From NCBI GenBank assembly GCA_964569795.1, contig CAZMVB010000047.1, positions 1 through 21,821 on the forward strand: a stretch of 21,821 nt of DNA, read 5' to 3'. The number at the start of each line of letters is the position of its first letter. The first letter of the stretch is position 1. Shown in pieces: positions 1 through 8,142 of this stretch. A program made the position numbers and the translations under genes. The notes beneath the pieces were generated by a model. It was not told the DNA's origin. It did not search any database and was given only the letters and a program-made list of their open reading frames with translations. The DNA comes from JAHJDS01 sp964569795. GTDB taxonomy: Bacteria > Desulfobacterota > Desulfarculia > Desulfarculales > JAHJDS01.

Positions 1-46
1 CCCCCCCCCCCTCCGCCCCCCCCGCGCCCCCTTGGGGGGGGGGGGG
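1..46. other. Poly-C/poly-G contig-end artefact
   Basis: The first 46 bases are almost only C and then only G, unlike anything else in the window. A C run meeting a G run at a contig edge is typical of sequencing or assembly artefact, for example no-signal poly-G reads from two-colour chemistry joined as a fold-back. I see no biological signal here. Bases 47-144 hold only the likely recG terminator. Confidence 0.75.
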
Positions 47-90
47 CACTGGATGAAGTCCCCCGCAACGTAAAGATGCTTTTCGTCCTT

Positions 91-126
91 AAAAAAATTC
101 TCGATGGGGCACGACACCACCCTTCG
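91..126 (-). terminator. Possible Rho-independent terminator of recG
   Basis: Read on the minus strand, a short stem (CGA, one mismatch, then GGG paired with CCC) is followed by AGAA and seven Ts. It lies just downstream of the recG stop. The stem is weak, so the call rests mainly on the T tract and its position. Confidence 0.4.
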
Positions 127-144
127 GACTGATCGGCAGCAATA

Positions 145-2256
145 CTAAAGCACCCGTCCCAAATGCATCACCTGGCCCCAGCGGCGGCGCAGCTCGGACT
201 TTATGGCGGGATGACCCGAAAGATCAGGGTCAGACTCGATCAGCTTTCTCGCCTCCTCGCGGGCCACCTCCAGGAGCGCCGCGTCGGCCAGCAGATGGGC
301 CGCCCGAAACACAGGCAGGCCGCTCTGGCGCCGGCCCAGGAACTCTCCCGGGCCCCGGCGCCTCAGGTCCTCGTCAGCCACCTTGAATCCGTCCCGGGTT
401 TGACATAACACCTCGAGACGGTCCAGGGCCGAAGCGGACGCCTCGGGGCCGGGCAGCAGCAGGCACTGGGCCGCCCGGCCGCCTTCCCGGCCGCGTCCCA
501 CCCGTCCCCGCAATTGATGAAGCTGGGCCAGGCCGAACCGCTCGGCGTGGCCCACGACCATGACCGTGGCCCCGGGCACGTCGATGCCGACCTCGATGAC
601 CGTGGTCGCCACCAGGATTTTCGTCCGGCCCCCGCTGAAGTCGGCGATGATCGCCTGCTGCTCGTCGCTGTCCAGCCGGCCGTGGACCAGGGCCGCCTCG
701 ACACCGGGGAATTTGTCGGAAATCCGCGCGAAAAACTCGACCGCCCCCTCGACTCCCAGGGCCTCGGAGGCCTCGATGACCGGCAGCACGCAAAAGACCT
801 GACCTCCGGCATCGAGTTCGCGGCCGACCAGGTCCGCCCAGGCCCCCTCATCGGCCAGGGGCAACACCCGGGTGACCACCGCCGGCCGGCCGGGCGGCAG
901 TTCGTCAATGGCCGTCAGGTCCAGGTCGCCGTACAGGGTCAGGGCCAGGGACCGGGGAATGGGGGTGGCGCTCATTACCAGCAGGTCCGGGATTGGCGAG
1001 CGGTCCACCAGGGTCCGGCGCTGTTCCACACCGAAGCGGTGCTGCTCGTCCACCACCACCAGGCCCAGGCGCGAAAATTCGGTGGACTCCTGGATCAGGG
1101 CGTGGGTCCCGACCACGACATGGCAGCGGCCGGCGGCCAGGTCGGCCCGCACCTGTCGTGCTTCGTCGGCCGGGATGGTCCCGGTGAGTAAGGCCGGCTC
1201 GACCCCGAGGGGTTCGAGCAGAGACGACAGTGACCGGTAAAGCTGCCGGGCCAGGACGTCGGTCGGCGACATCACCGCCGCCTGATCTCCCCGGGCCAGG
1301 GCCGCGGCCACGGCCGCCGCGGCGACCACGGTCTTGCCCGAGCCCACGTCGCCCATGAGCAGGCGGCTCATGGGCCGGGGCCCGCTCAGGTCGGCCAGGA
1401 TGCGGTTCACGGCCCGGACCTGGGCCGCGGTCAGCTTGAAGGGCAGGGCGGCCAGGAAGGGACCCAGGTCGGCCAGATCGACCCGGGTGACGCCCCGCCG
1501 CGATGACCGGCGGGACCGGGCGGTCAGGGCCAATCCCAGGCAGAAGTAAAACAACTCGTTGACGATCAGGCCCTGGTGCCACGGCGAGCGCCTATCCTCG
1601 AGCCGGCTCAGCTCGGCCGTGGCCGGCGGTTGGTGCAGGCCGGCCACGGCCTGGCCCAGGGCCACGGGATAAATCCTCTCGTCCAGGATGCCTCGGGCGG
1701 GGTCCTCCAGGTCCCGGGCCGAATCCACGGCCCGGGCGATGATCGTCCGCAGCCGCCGGGGCGGGATCGACCCCACCGCCGGGTAGATCGGGACCAATTC
1801 CGGGTCTGGGTCGGCGTCACCCTCGAGGGGCCGCAGGTCGGGGTGGACCATCTGCCATCGGCCCTGATACTCGTCCACCCGGCCGGACATGATCACCCTG
1901 GTTCCGGGCGCAAAGCCGGCCAGGTGGGCCTGGCGAAAGCGGAACCAGACCGCGGCCAGCTCGCCGGTTCCGTCGGCGATGATCATCTCGAAGCGCTGCC
2001 GCCGGGGCGGGCCGATCGGTCCTGACCGTTGGATCTCGCCGGTGATTACCGCTTTCTGTCCGGGTATGAGTTCGGCCAGGGGCGTCAGTCGCCGCCGGTC
2101 CTCGTAGCGCAGGGGCAGGCAGTACAAAAGATCCTCGACGGTCAGCAGACCCCGGCCGGCCAGCTCCCGGGAATAAACCGGGCCGACGCCCTTGAGGCGC
2201 GACAGGGGCCGCTGGGGATCGAAGAGAGGGGACACGCTACCCATTTCCCGAGGCAT
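145..2256 (-). CDS. recG: ATP-dependent DNA helicase RecG
   Basis: RecG is a monomeric superfamily 2 helicase that remodels stalled replication forks and branch-migrates Holliday junctions. The 703-residue product is close to the usual length of about 690. An N-terminal wedge/OB-type domain (roughly residues 20-250) precedes the helicase core. Visible motifs are Walker A GDVGSGKT (302-309), the DEQH box (403-406) and MSATPIPR (428-435). The C-terminal lobe has QLRGRVGRG, and the RecG-specific tail has TRDGFKVADEDLRRRGPGEF and GRRQSGLP. The ATG at 2254-2256 gives the normal N-terminus beginning just before LSRLKGVGP. The gene stands alone and is divergent from purM across 91 bp. The intact motifs make the identity secure. 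Confidence 0.97.
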   Translation of the reverse strand: MPREMGSVSPLFDPQRPLSRLKGVGPVYSRELAGRGLLTVEDLLYCLPLRYEDRRRLTPLAELIPGQKAVITGEIQRSGPIGPPRRQRFEMIIADGTGELAAVWFRFRQAHLAGFAPGTRVIMSGRVDEYQGRWQMVHPDLRPLEGDADPDPELVPIYPAVGSIPPRRLRTIIARAVDSARDLEDPARGILDERIYPVALGQAVAGLHQPPATAELSRLEDRRSPWHQGLIVNELFYFCLGLALTARSRRSSRRGVTRVDLADLGPFLAALPFKLTAAQVRAVNRILADLSGPRPMSRLLMGDVGSGKTVVAAAAVAAALARGDQAAVMSPTDVLARQLYRSLSSLLEPLGVEPALLTGTIPADEARQVRADLAAGRCHVVVGTHALIQESTEFSRLGLVVVDEQHRFGVEQRRTLVDRSPIPDLLVMSATPIPRSLALTLYGDLDLTAIDELPPGRPAVVTRVLPLADEGAWADLVGRELDAGGQVFCVLPVIEASEALGVEGAVEFFARISDKFPGVEAALVHGRLDSDEQQAIIADFSGGRTKILVATTVIEVGIDVPGATVMVVGHAERFGLAQLHQLRGRVGRGREGGRAAQCLLLPGPEASASALDRLEVLCQTRDGFKVADEDLRRRGPGEFLGRRQSGLPVFRAAHLLADAALLEVAREEARKLIESDPDLSGHPAIKSELRRRWGQVMHLGRVL

Positions 2257-2283
2257 TGACTTTTACCGGGCCGACGGTATAGC
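2256..2283 (+). promoter_or_regulatory. Candidate sigma-70 promoter of purM
   Basis: TTGACT at 2256-2261 and TATAGC at 2278-2283 are separated by 16 bp and point at purM. The -35 box overlaps the first base of the recG start codon on the other strand, so the two genes share very little regulatory space. Confidence 0.5.
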
Positions 2284-2291
2284 CTAAATTA

Positions 2292-2324
2292 CCGCCTCGC
2301 CTGTGTCCAGGCGGCGAATTTTTT
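2292..2324 (+). terminator. Terminator-like hairpin in the purM leader
   Basis: CCGCCT (2292-2297) can pair with AGGCGG (2309-2314), followed by CGAA and a run of six Ts (2319-2324). A competing hairpin uses CGCCT at 2298-2302 with the same downstream arm. It lies between the candidate promoter and the purM start, where it could act as an attenuator. The stem is only 6 bp, so this is tentative. Confidence 0.3.
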
Positions 2325-2347
2325 GACCGTCCCCGAGAGGTCTCGAT

Positions 2348-3394
<1,047 letters not shown>

Positions 3395-3418
3395 ATTCGG
3401 TTTTCGACTTGAAAAGAC

Positions 3419-3447
3419 TTGCCAAATGGAATCAGGGCGGATATAAA
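3419..3447 (+). promoter_or_regulatory. Candidate sigma-70 promoter of rpmB
   Basis: TTGCCA (3419-3424) and TATAAA (3442-3447) are separated by exactly 17 bp in an AT-richer stretch after the purM stop. This is one of the best-matching promoters in the window. It would give rpmB a leader of roughly 80 nt. Confidence 0.7.
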
Positions 3448-3466
3448 TACTGATTCGCGACCAAGA

Positions 3467-3489
3467 CCGCCGGGGCGCCTCCCCGGCGG
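3467..3489 (+). promoter_or_regulatory. Perfect hairpin in the rpmB 5' leader
   Basis: CCGCCGGGG (3467-3475) and CCCCGGCGG (3481-3489) form a perfect 9-bp stem closed by a CGCCT loop. It lies between the rpmB promoter and its ribosome binding site, and no T tract follows. The position fits an mRNA-stabilising or autoregulatory leader element. The function is inferred from position only. Confidence 0.45.
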
Positions 3490-3536
3490 ACGCCGGGTCC
3501 GGTCCCAAACCCCCGGATCGAACAAGGACGAAGACC

Positions 3537-3755
3537 ATGAGTCAAGTATGCGATATTTGCGGCAAGCGGCCGATCACCGGTTACAACGTCTCCCACGCCC
3601 ACAATAAGACCAAGCGGCGGTTCATGCCCAATCTGCAGCGGGTCCGGGTCGTCGAAAACGGCGCGGTGCACCGCAAGCTGGTCTGCACCAAGTGCCTCAA
3701 GGCGGGCAAGGTGGTCAAGGCCTCCCGCGGCAGCAACCGCCGCAAGTCCGGTTAA
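3537..3755 (+). CDS. rpmB: 50S ribosomal protein L28, zinc-binding form
   Basis: L28 is a small protein of the large ribosomal subunit. The 72-residue product has the family signature CDICGKRPITGYNVSHAHNK at its N-terminus and KTKRRFMPNLQ following it. Two CxxC pairs, Cys5/Cys8 and Cys50/Cys53, mark this as the zinc-ribbon (C+) form rather than the zinc-free paralogue. AAGGA lies about 8 nt before the ATG. The gene has its own promoter and structured leader and is monocistronic: the next 277 bp hold no gene and the following gene is on the other strand. Confidence 0.97.
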   Translation: MSQVCDICGKRPITGYNVSHAHNKTKRRFMPNLQRVRVVENGAVHRKLVCTKCLKAGKVVKASRGSNRRKSG

Positions 3756-3813
3756 ATATCCATGGCCTGAACCGGGCGAAGGTTATCGTCTGCAAATCTC
3801 ATCCAGCGCCGCG

Positions 3814-3863
3814 TTCGGGCCAGGAGCCTGTCGGAGTTTTCCGTAACAGACTCCTAGCCCGGA
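3814..3863. repeat. Long compact hairpin abutting the inverted-repeat element
   Basis: Around a GTTT loop (3836-3839) the sequence pairs as CGGA/TCCG, then GGAGCCTGT/ACAGACTCC with one mismatch and a two-base bulge, then TTCGGGC/GCCCGGA beyond a C-A mismatch. The outer right arm overlaps the left terminal repeat of the element at 3854-4036. It could be an independent repeat element, or the 3' end processing or stability structure of rpmB. No T tract follows it. Confidence 0.5.
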
Positions 3864-4036
3864 CTATTCATGGGAGTTCGTGACGAGACGTCGATATCCC
3901 GAGCGAGGGGCGAAGTTGGAGCCGTTTTGGCGCGCAGGCATACTTGAGAGGTATGTCGAGCACCAAAATGGCGAAACGAGCCTCGCAGCCGGGATAGCGG
4001 CGCCGTAGTAGAAGTCTCATGAATAGTTCGGGCTAG
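3854..4036. mobile_element. MITE-like inverted-repeat element, about 183 bp
   Basis: The left end CTAGCCCGGACTATTCATGG (from 3854) is mirrored at the right end, 4013-4036. The arms match over 24 bp with three differences. An inner imperfect dyad centred near 3957 pairs TTTTGGCGCGCAGGCATAC with GTATGTCGAGCACCAAAA. CTAG flanks both ends and could be a 4-bp target duplication, leaving termini that start CC and end GG as in IS1380-type elements; that family link is inference. There is no ORF inside, so it would be non-autonomous. The right terminus contains the stop codon of the acyl-CoA synthetase gene (4033-4035). Confidence 0.6.
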
Positions 4037-5892
4037 ATCATTTCGACCTCGTATTTGACCGTGAACCGGCCCAGGATCTCCGCTACCCGCCCCGAAATCT
4101 CCTCAGCCGTCGCCCCGGGGGCCGGCGCCAGGCGGACGCGGGCCAGGGTGCCGTGAATCTTGTCCTCGCCGACCTCGACCTCGACTGACCGGATCAAGTC
4201 GCCTAGGGCCGCCAGGGCGTCCTCATAGACCCGGCGGACGGCGTCCCACCGGAGCCGGGGCTTGAAGATCTTGCCCACCGGGGTCAGGGGCATCTGGTCG
4301 ATGAGGATCACCTCCTTGGGCACGGCCGCCCGCTCGCCGATATTTTCCCGGAGACGATCCATGATCCAGTCCGCGTCCAGGCTCGCCCCCTCCTGGAGCT
4401 GGACGTAGGCCACCGGCACCTCGCCGGCGTGGGCGTCGGGCCGGCCCACGGCCGCGGCCACCTGCACCCCCTCCAGACCGTAAAGTTGCTCCTCGATCAC
4501 GGCCGGGTCGATGTTGTGTCCGCCGCGGATGATCAGCTCCTTTTGCCGGCCCGTCAGCCAGAAGTAGCCGTCCGCGTCCTGGCGGCCCATGTCGCCGGTG
4601 TTGAACCAGCCCTCATCCAGCCAGATGTCCCGGTTGTGGGCCGGGTCCAGGTAGCCCGAGAACACGTTGGGGCCCTTGATGCCCACGACGCCGATCTTGT
4701 CCACCTCGGCCTCGGTTCCGGTCCCGGGCCGAAAGACCTTCATCTGCTGGTACGGGATCCTGAGGCCGATGGAGCCGATCTTCCGCTCCCCGAACAGGGG
4801 GTTGCCCGACGAGACGCAGGTCGATTCGGTCAGGCCGTAGCCCTCCATGATCTTGAGCCCGGTGTGGGCCTCGAAGCGCTGGAACAGCTCGATTGACAGG
4901 GGCGCCGCCCCGCAGATGGCGAACCGGAGCGATGAGACATCGGCCTCGCCGACCGGGACGTCCAGGAGCATGGACAGGACCGTGGGCACCGACGAAAAGG
5001 TGACCGCCCGAAAGTGCTCGACGATCCGGAAGAAGTTGCGCATGATCTTCGGGTCGCGGTAACCCGAGGGGCCGAGCAGGACCACGTGCCCGCCGAACGA
5101 GAAGGGCACCGTGCCGGTGACCGTGGCCGCGTTGACGTGGAACAGGGGCAGGCCGCTGAGCATGGCCTCGCCCGGATTGACGTCCAGCACGGCCGCGGAC
5201 ATGTAGGTGTCGGCCACCTCGTTGAAGTGGGTGTGGGGCGCCAGCTTGGGCGTGCCGGTGGTGCCCCCGGTGTGAAACAGGGAGGCCCGGTCCCCGGGAT
5301 CGATCACCCGGCCCGAGGCCAGTCTTTCAGGCGGATATCGATCGATCACCTCGTCAAAGCCGATCACGCCCCGGGCCGCATCCCCCGGGGCGCCCACGAC
5401 GACCATTGTCTCGATGGATTCCACCTCGGACCGGACCGCGGTCGCCTTGGCCCAGATGTCCGAGCCGGGCACGTCCCCCAGGGCGACCAGGACCCTGGTG
5501 CCCGCCGCCCGGCAGATCTCGGCAATGGTCGTCGCTTCCAGCAGGGGATTGATCGGGTTGACGACCCCGGCCGCCTCGCCGCCCCACAGGATGAAATGGG
5601 TCTGGGGCAGGTTGGGCAGCAGGTAGGAGACCACGTCGGTCGGACCCAGGCCCAGGTCGTGAAACAGGTTGGCCGTCTGGTTTATCCGCTCGACCAGGCG
5701 GCCGTAGGACACCGTCACGGGCCGGTCAAAGGCGTCCCCGTCCGGGATGAAGCTGATGGCCGTGGCCTGGGGGGCGGCCGCCGCGCCGCGTTTGATCAGG
5801 TCATAGGTGGTTCTGACCTCGAGACGCTCCTCGAGGGGCACGGCCTCGAAGCGCTCGATGCCCGCCGCGTCGGTGTGTCGATAGCCTTGCAT
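4033..5892 (-). CDS. Acyl-CoA synthetase (AMP-forming), FadD-like
   Basis: This adenylate-forming enzyme activates a carboxylic acid with ATP to an acyl-AMP and then to the CoA thioester. The 619-residue protein has the phosphate loop HTGGTTGTPKLAPHTH (207-222), YGLTES (352-357), GWFNTGDMG (428-436), the hinge region GRQKELIIRGGHNI (448-461) and the catalytic lysine Lys541 in PVGKIFKP. About 60 extra residues after the AMP-binding C-terminal domain form a small alpha/beta extension. An SD-like GGGGGTGAAGG precedes the ATG. The TAG stop lies inside the terminal repeat of the adjacent MITE-like element. The substrate cannot be read from sequence; a medium, long-chain or cyclic acid is possible given the thiolase and dehydrogenase elsewhere in the window. 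Confidence 0.9.
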   Translation of the reverse strand: MQGYRHTDAAGIERFEAVPLEERLEVRTTYDLIKRGAAAAPQATAISFIPDGDAFDRPVTVSYGRLVERINQTANLFHDLGLGPTDVVSYLLPNLPQTHFILWGGEAAGVVNPINPLLEATTIAEICRAAGTRVLVALGDVPGSDIWAKATAVRSEVESIETMVVVGAPGDAARGVIGFDEVIDRYPPERLASGRVIDPGDRASLFHTGGTTGTPKLAPHTHFNEVADTYMSAAVLDVNPGEAMLSGLPLFHVNAATVTGTVPFSFGGHVVLLGPSGYRDPKIMRNFFRIVEHFRAVTFSSVPTVLSMLLDVPVGEADVSSLRFAICGAAPLSIELFQRFEAHTGLKIMEGYGLTESTCVSSGNPLFGERKIGSIGLRIPYQQMKVFRPGTGTEAEVDKIGVVGIKGPNVFSGYLDPAHNRDIWLDEGWFNTGDMGRQDADGYFWLTGRQKELIIRGGHNIDPAVIEEQLYGLEGVQVAAAVGRPDAHAGEVPVAYVQLQEGASLDADWIMDRLRENIGERAAVPKEVILIDQMPLTPVGKIFKPRLRWDAVRRVYEDALAALGDLIRSVEVEVGEDKIHGTLARVRLAPAPGATAEEISGRVAEILGRFTVKYEVEMI

Positions 5893-5939
5893 GCCTTCAC
5901 CCCCATGTTTTCATCCGGCCTGACTCGGCCCGCCTCGCA

Positions 5940-5977
5940 TTAAAAATAAAAAAGGCCCTCCCAGTCAAGAGGGGGCC
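5940..5977 (-). terminator. Rho-independent terminator after the cysteine-rich gene
   Basis: On the minus strand GGCCCCC pairs with GAGGGCC (one wobble) and is followed by TTTTTTATTTTTA. It lies 36 bp beyond the stop of the cysteine-rich gene and before the acyl-CoA synthetase, so the two are probably separate transcripts or only partly coupled. Confidence 0.75.
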
Positions 5978-6012
5978 GGAACGACGCTTGCGGCCTCGGG
6001 CCGGGAGCCGGC

Positions 6013-6360
6013 CTACTTGCAGACCTTGAACACCTTGAACTTGAGGCAGATCCTGTCCTTCTTGGGGGCGTACTTGGCGCAGCGCCTGATCATCCTGGCC
6101 TGGGCGCAGACCTTTTTCTGGCCGACCTTCTTCCACTTCAGGCACTTCTTGACCGGCTTGAACTTGAGGCACGCCCGCTGCCAGCCGTACTTGACGCAGC
6201 GGTTGATCATCATGCATGTCACTTCCGCCACGACCTTGTCGCCGGTCGCCTTGGCCAGTCGATCACCACTTGCCACTGGGGACGCGCCGCCGGCCATGGC
6301 CGGCGCGCCCAGGGCCAGCGCCAGGACCAGAACCACCACAACGACCAACAACCGTTTCAC
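6013..6360 (-). CDS. Small secreted cysteine- and lysine-rich protein with internal duplication
   Basis: I do not recognise the family. The 115-residue product starts at GTG (6358-6360) with GGGGGAG just upstream. A clear signal peptide (MKRLL, then a long V/L/A core, ending near APAMA, residues 1-23) predicts export. The mature part is very basic and has eight cysteines at 49, 55, 64, 73, 85, 94, 105 and 114. Two tandem units are visible, each with an RC-x-KY segment, then CLKFK and another Cys after eight residues, suggesting an internal duplication. An even number of Cys fits four disulfides, or metal binding. A good promoter and a terminator frame it as a single-gene unit. Exported cationic peptide, metal binder and structural protein all remain open. 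Confidence 0.75.
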   Translation of the reverse strand: MKRLLVVVVVLVLALALGAPAMAGGASPVASGDRLAKATGDKVVAEVTCMMINRCVKYGWQRACLKFKPVKKCLKWKKVGQKKVCAQARMIRRCAKYAPKKDRICLKFKVFKVCK

Positions 6361-6381
6361 TTCTTCTCCCCCTTTGATCGT

Positions 6382-6415
6382 GGTTGAACCCCCGGAATCG
6401 GGTCAACCCCGATTC
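6382..6415. promoter_or_regulatory. Two mutually exclusive hairpins in the cysteine-rich gene leader
   Basis: GAATCGGG (6395-6402) pairs perfectly with CCCGATTC (6408-6415). Alternatively GGTTG and ACCC (6382-6391) pair with GGGT and CAACC (6400-6408) across a one-base bulge. The two folds share 6400-6408 and cannot coexist. On the minus strand the region falls at the very start of the predicted transcript, so it could be a switch, a 5' stabiliser or an operator dyad. Confidence 0.5.
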
Positions 6416-6425
6416 TAAATGCGGA

Positions 6426-6454
6426 ATTATTGGCGAAGACCGAGGCCAAGTCAA
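6426..6454 (-). promoter_or_regulatory. Candidate sigma-70 promoter of the cysteine-rich gene
   Basis: On the minus strand TTGACT (6449-6454) and AATAAT (6426-6431) are separated by 17 bp, each matching five of six consensus bases. Transcription would begin near 6418 and give a leader of about 58 nt that contains the alternative hairpins. Confidence 0.7.
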
Positions 6455-6503
6455 CCTCTTCCCGGAGGTTTTTTCAGGGGGGCGATCGGTCACGGGATAT
6501 TCT

Positions 6504-6531
6504 TTGACTCCTCTCCCCCCGCGGGTTAAAA
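6504..6531 (+). promoter_or_regulatory. Candidate promoter of the alpha/beta hydrolase
   Basis: TTGACT (6504-6509) and TTAAAA (6526-6531) are separated by 16 bp and lie about 35 bp before the hydrolase start. The -10 box is a weak match, so confidence is moderate. Confidence 0.4.
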
Positions 6532-6565
6532 GGAAGGGCAAACCTGCATCCGGACGGGGGGACCC

Positions 6566-7561
6566 ATGGGGGCGAAGCGGAGGAGCGGTAAGGGTCGGCG
6601 GGGCGGATTCTGGCGTGGCCTGGGGTTCCTGCTGGTACTGGCGGCGGCCCTGGTCCTGGCCGCCCACTTTTATTTCGACCGGGAGACGATCATCTTGAAC
6701 GACCAGACCCGGCCCAAACCGGCCGTTGATTACGTCCGCCTGACGGCCGGGACGACCCACTTCCAGCAGGCCGGTCCGGCCGGCGGGCCGGTGGTCATCC
6801 TAATCCACGGGGCGACGGTCCCCATGTGGGACTGGGACCCGCAGTTTACGTGGCTGGCCCATAAGGGCCTGAGGGTGGTGCGTTACGACCAGTTCGGCCG
6901 CGGTTTCTCGGACCGTCCGCCCGGGGCCTATGACCGGGCCTTTTATCGCCGCCAACTGCTTGAATTAATCAATAAGTTGAAGCTGGGCAAGGTCCATCTG
7001 GTCGGGCATTCCTTTGGCGGGGCCCTGGCGGTGGACTTCGCCGCCCATCACCCCGGCCTGGTCAAGGGCCTGGTCCTGATCGCGCCCATGGTCAATTCGG
7101 TCAAGGGGGACACCGGGATCAGGCTGATCCGGCTGCCGGTGATCGGCGGCCTGCTGCTGCGCCTGATCGGGGTCAACGCCATGGCCAAGCGGGCGGACAA
7201 GCTGCTCCGGCACCTGCCCCGGGGGGCCGACTACTCCCGGCGTTTTCGGGACCAGTTCAAGGTCAAGGGGACCGAGGCGGCGATCCTGGCCATGTTCCGG
7301 TCCGACGCCATGCGGGACTACCGGCCGAGCTACGCCCGGGTGGGCCGGGCCGGTCTGCCGGTCCTGGTCATCCGGGGGGAAAGGGACCGGGACATCGACC
7401 TCAAGCTGCTCGACCAGGCGGTCGGACTGCTGAAACGGAAAAGGCCGGACCGGGTCACCTTCAAGAAGCTGCCCCGGCTGGGCCACTCGCCCAACCTCGA
7501 AAAACCGGGGAAGATCAACGCCCTGATCGTCGAGTTCGTGAAAAAGACGGACGGGGGCTAG
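6566..7561 (+). CDS. Membrane-anchored alpha/beta hydrolase
   Basis: This is an alpha/beta-hydrolase-fold enzyme of unknown substrate. Of 331 residues, a basic N-terminus and one hydrophobic segment (about 15-37) would tether it to the inner membrane with the catalytic domain outside the cytoplasm, or act as an uncleaved signal. The oxyanion motif HG is at 81-82, the nucleophile elbow GHSFGG at 147-152 (Ser149), the acid is probably Asp274 or Asp276 in GERDRDID, and the catalytic His307 is in RLGHSPN. YDQFGRGFSDRP (108-119) is typical of the fold. GGGGGGA precedes the ATG. It is divergent from the cysteine-rich gene and convergent with arfB. Esterase, lipase or lactonase activity cannot be distinguished. 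Confidence 0.88.
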   Translation: MGAKRRSGKGRRGGFWRGLGFLLVLAAALVLAAHFYFDRETIILNDQTRPKPAVDYVRLTAGTTHFQQAGPAGGPVVILIHGATVPMWDWDPQFTWLAHKGLRVVRYDQFGRGFSDRPPGAYDRAFYRRQLLELINKLKLGKVHLVGHSFGGALAVDFAAHHPGLVKGLVLIAPMVNSVKGDTGIRLIRLPVIGGLLLRLIGVNAMAKRADKLLRHLPRGADYSRRFRDQFKVKGTEAAILAMFRSDAMRDYRPSYARVGRAGLPVLVIRGERDRDIDLKLLDQAVGLLKRKRPDRVTFKKLPRLGHSPNLEKPGKINALIVEFVKKTDGG

Positions 7562-7568
7562 CCCGGTC

Positions 7569-7586
7569 ATCCCCGGAGGCGGGGAT
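7569..7586. terminator. Hairpin between convergent genes
   Basis: ATCCCCG (7569-7575) and CGGGGAT (7580-7586) form a perfect 7-bp stem with a GAGG loop between the hydrolase and arfB stops. There is no T tract on either side, so termination is inferred from its convergent position only. Confidence 0.35.
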
Positions 7587-7616
7587 CTTGTCCGGCCGGA
7601 CCCGGGCCCGGGACGA

Positions 7617-8042
7617 TCAGTCCTCGTTACGGGGGATCGCCCGGCGGTTGCGCTTGGTTTCGGCCCGGCGCCGTTTTTGTCTGAGGCGCCGCTGCCGGGC
7701 CGCGGCCGACGGTTTGGTCGGCCGGCGTTGGGGGCGGACCTGGGCCGCCAGGCCGATGAGGGCGACCAGGCGGTCCACGGCCTCCTGGCGATTGCGCTCC
7801 TGGGTGCGCTGCCGCCGGGCATCGATGACGATCACGCCCTCCTTGGTCGCCCGGCGGCCGGCCAGGCGGATCAGGCGGCGGCGGACATCGTCGGTCAAGG
7901 ACGGCGAGCGGGCCGCGTCAAAGCGGAGCTGAACCGCGGTCGAGACCTTGTTCACGTTCTGGCCGCCCGGACCCGAGGCCCGGACAAAGTCAAAGCTGAT
8001 CTCGTCCTCGTCAAGTTCGATATGGGGCGTGATCCGGATCAT
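7617..8042 (-). CDS. arfB: Ribosome-rescue peptidyl-tRNA hydrolase ArfB (YaeJ/ICT1 family)
   Basis: ArfB releases peptides from ribosomes stalled on mRNAs lacking a stop codon. The 141-residue protein matches the family length. The release-factor GGQ motif sits at 26-28 within RASGPGGQNVNKVST. The C-terminal tail (about 100-141) is extremely Arg/Lys-rich, as expected for the segment that threads into the empty mRNA channel. It lacks the codon-recognition domains of RF1 and RF2, which rules those out. The ATG start has only a weak AAAGA upstream. It lies downstream of the GWRRPG-repeat gene on the same strand, separated by 162 bp holding two hairpins. Confidence 0.93.
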   Translation of the reverse strand: MIRITPHIELDEDEISFDFVRASGPGGQNVNKVSTAVQLRFDAARSPSLTDDVRRRLIRLAGRRATKEGVIVIDARRQRTQERNRQEAVDRLVALIGLAAQVRPQRRPTKPSAAARQRRLRQKRRRAETKRNRRAIPRNED

Positions 8043-8124
8043 TCTTTAAACTTATCCCAGGCGGGGCCGGGCCTCAAGGCGGAATTTTCCGTCCGTCGGG
8101 CCGAGGCGCCGACAAAAATGCCCC

Positions 8125-8142
8125 GGCCCGGATAACCGGGCC
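8125..8142 (-). terminator. Possible terminator after the GWRRPG-repeat gene
   Basis: GGCCCGG and CCGGGCC form a perfect 7-bp stem with a four-base loop. On the minus strand five Ts follow after a GGGGCA spacer. A second T-less hairpin, GGCCGCC/GGCGGCC with a four-base loop, lies at 8159-8176. Both are in the gap between the repeat gene and arfB. Confidence 0.4.

Noticed and set aside
6453..6474. Plus-strand terminator-like hairpin AACCTC/GAGGTT with six Ts
   Set aside because: No plus-strand transcript is expected to arrive here, and the sequence overlaps the -35 box of the minus-strand promoter. It is probably coincidental, though an attenuator for the hydrolase cannot be excluded.
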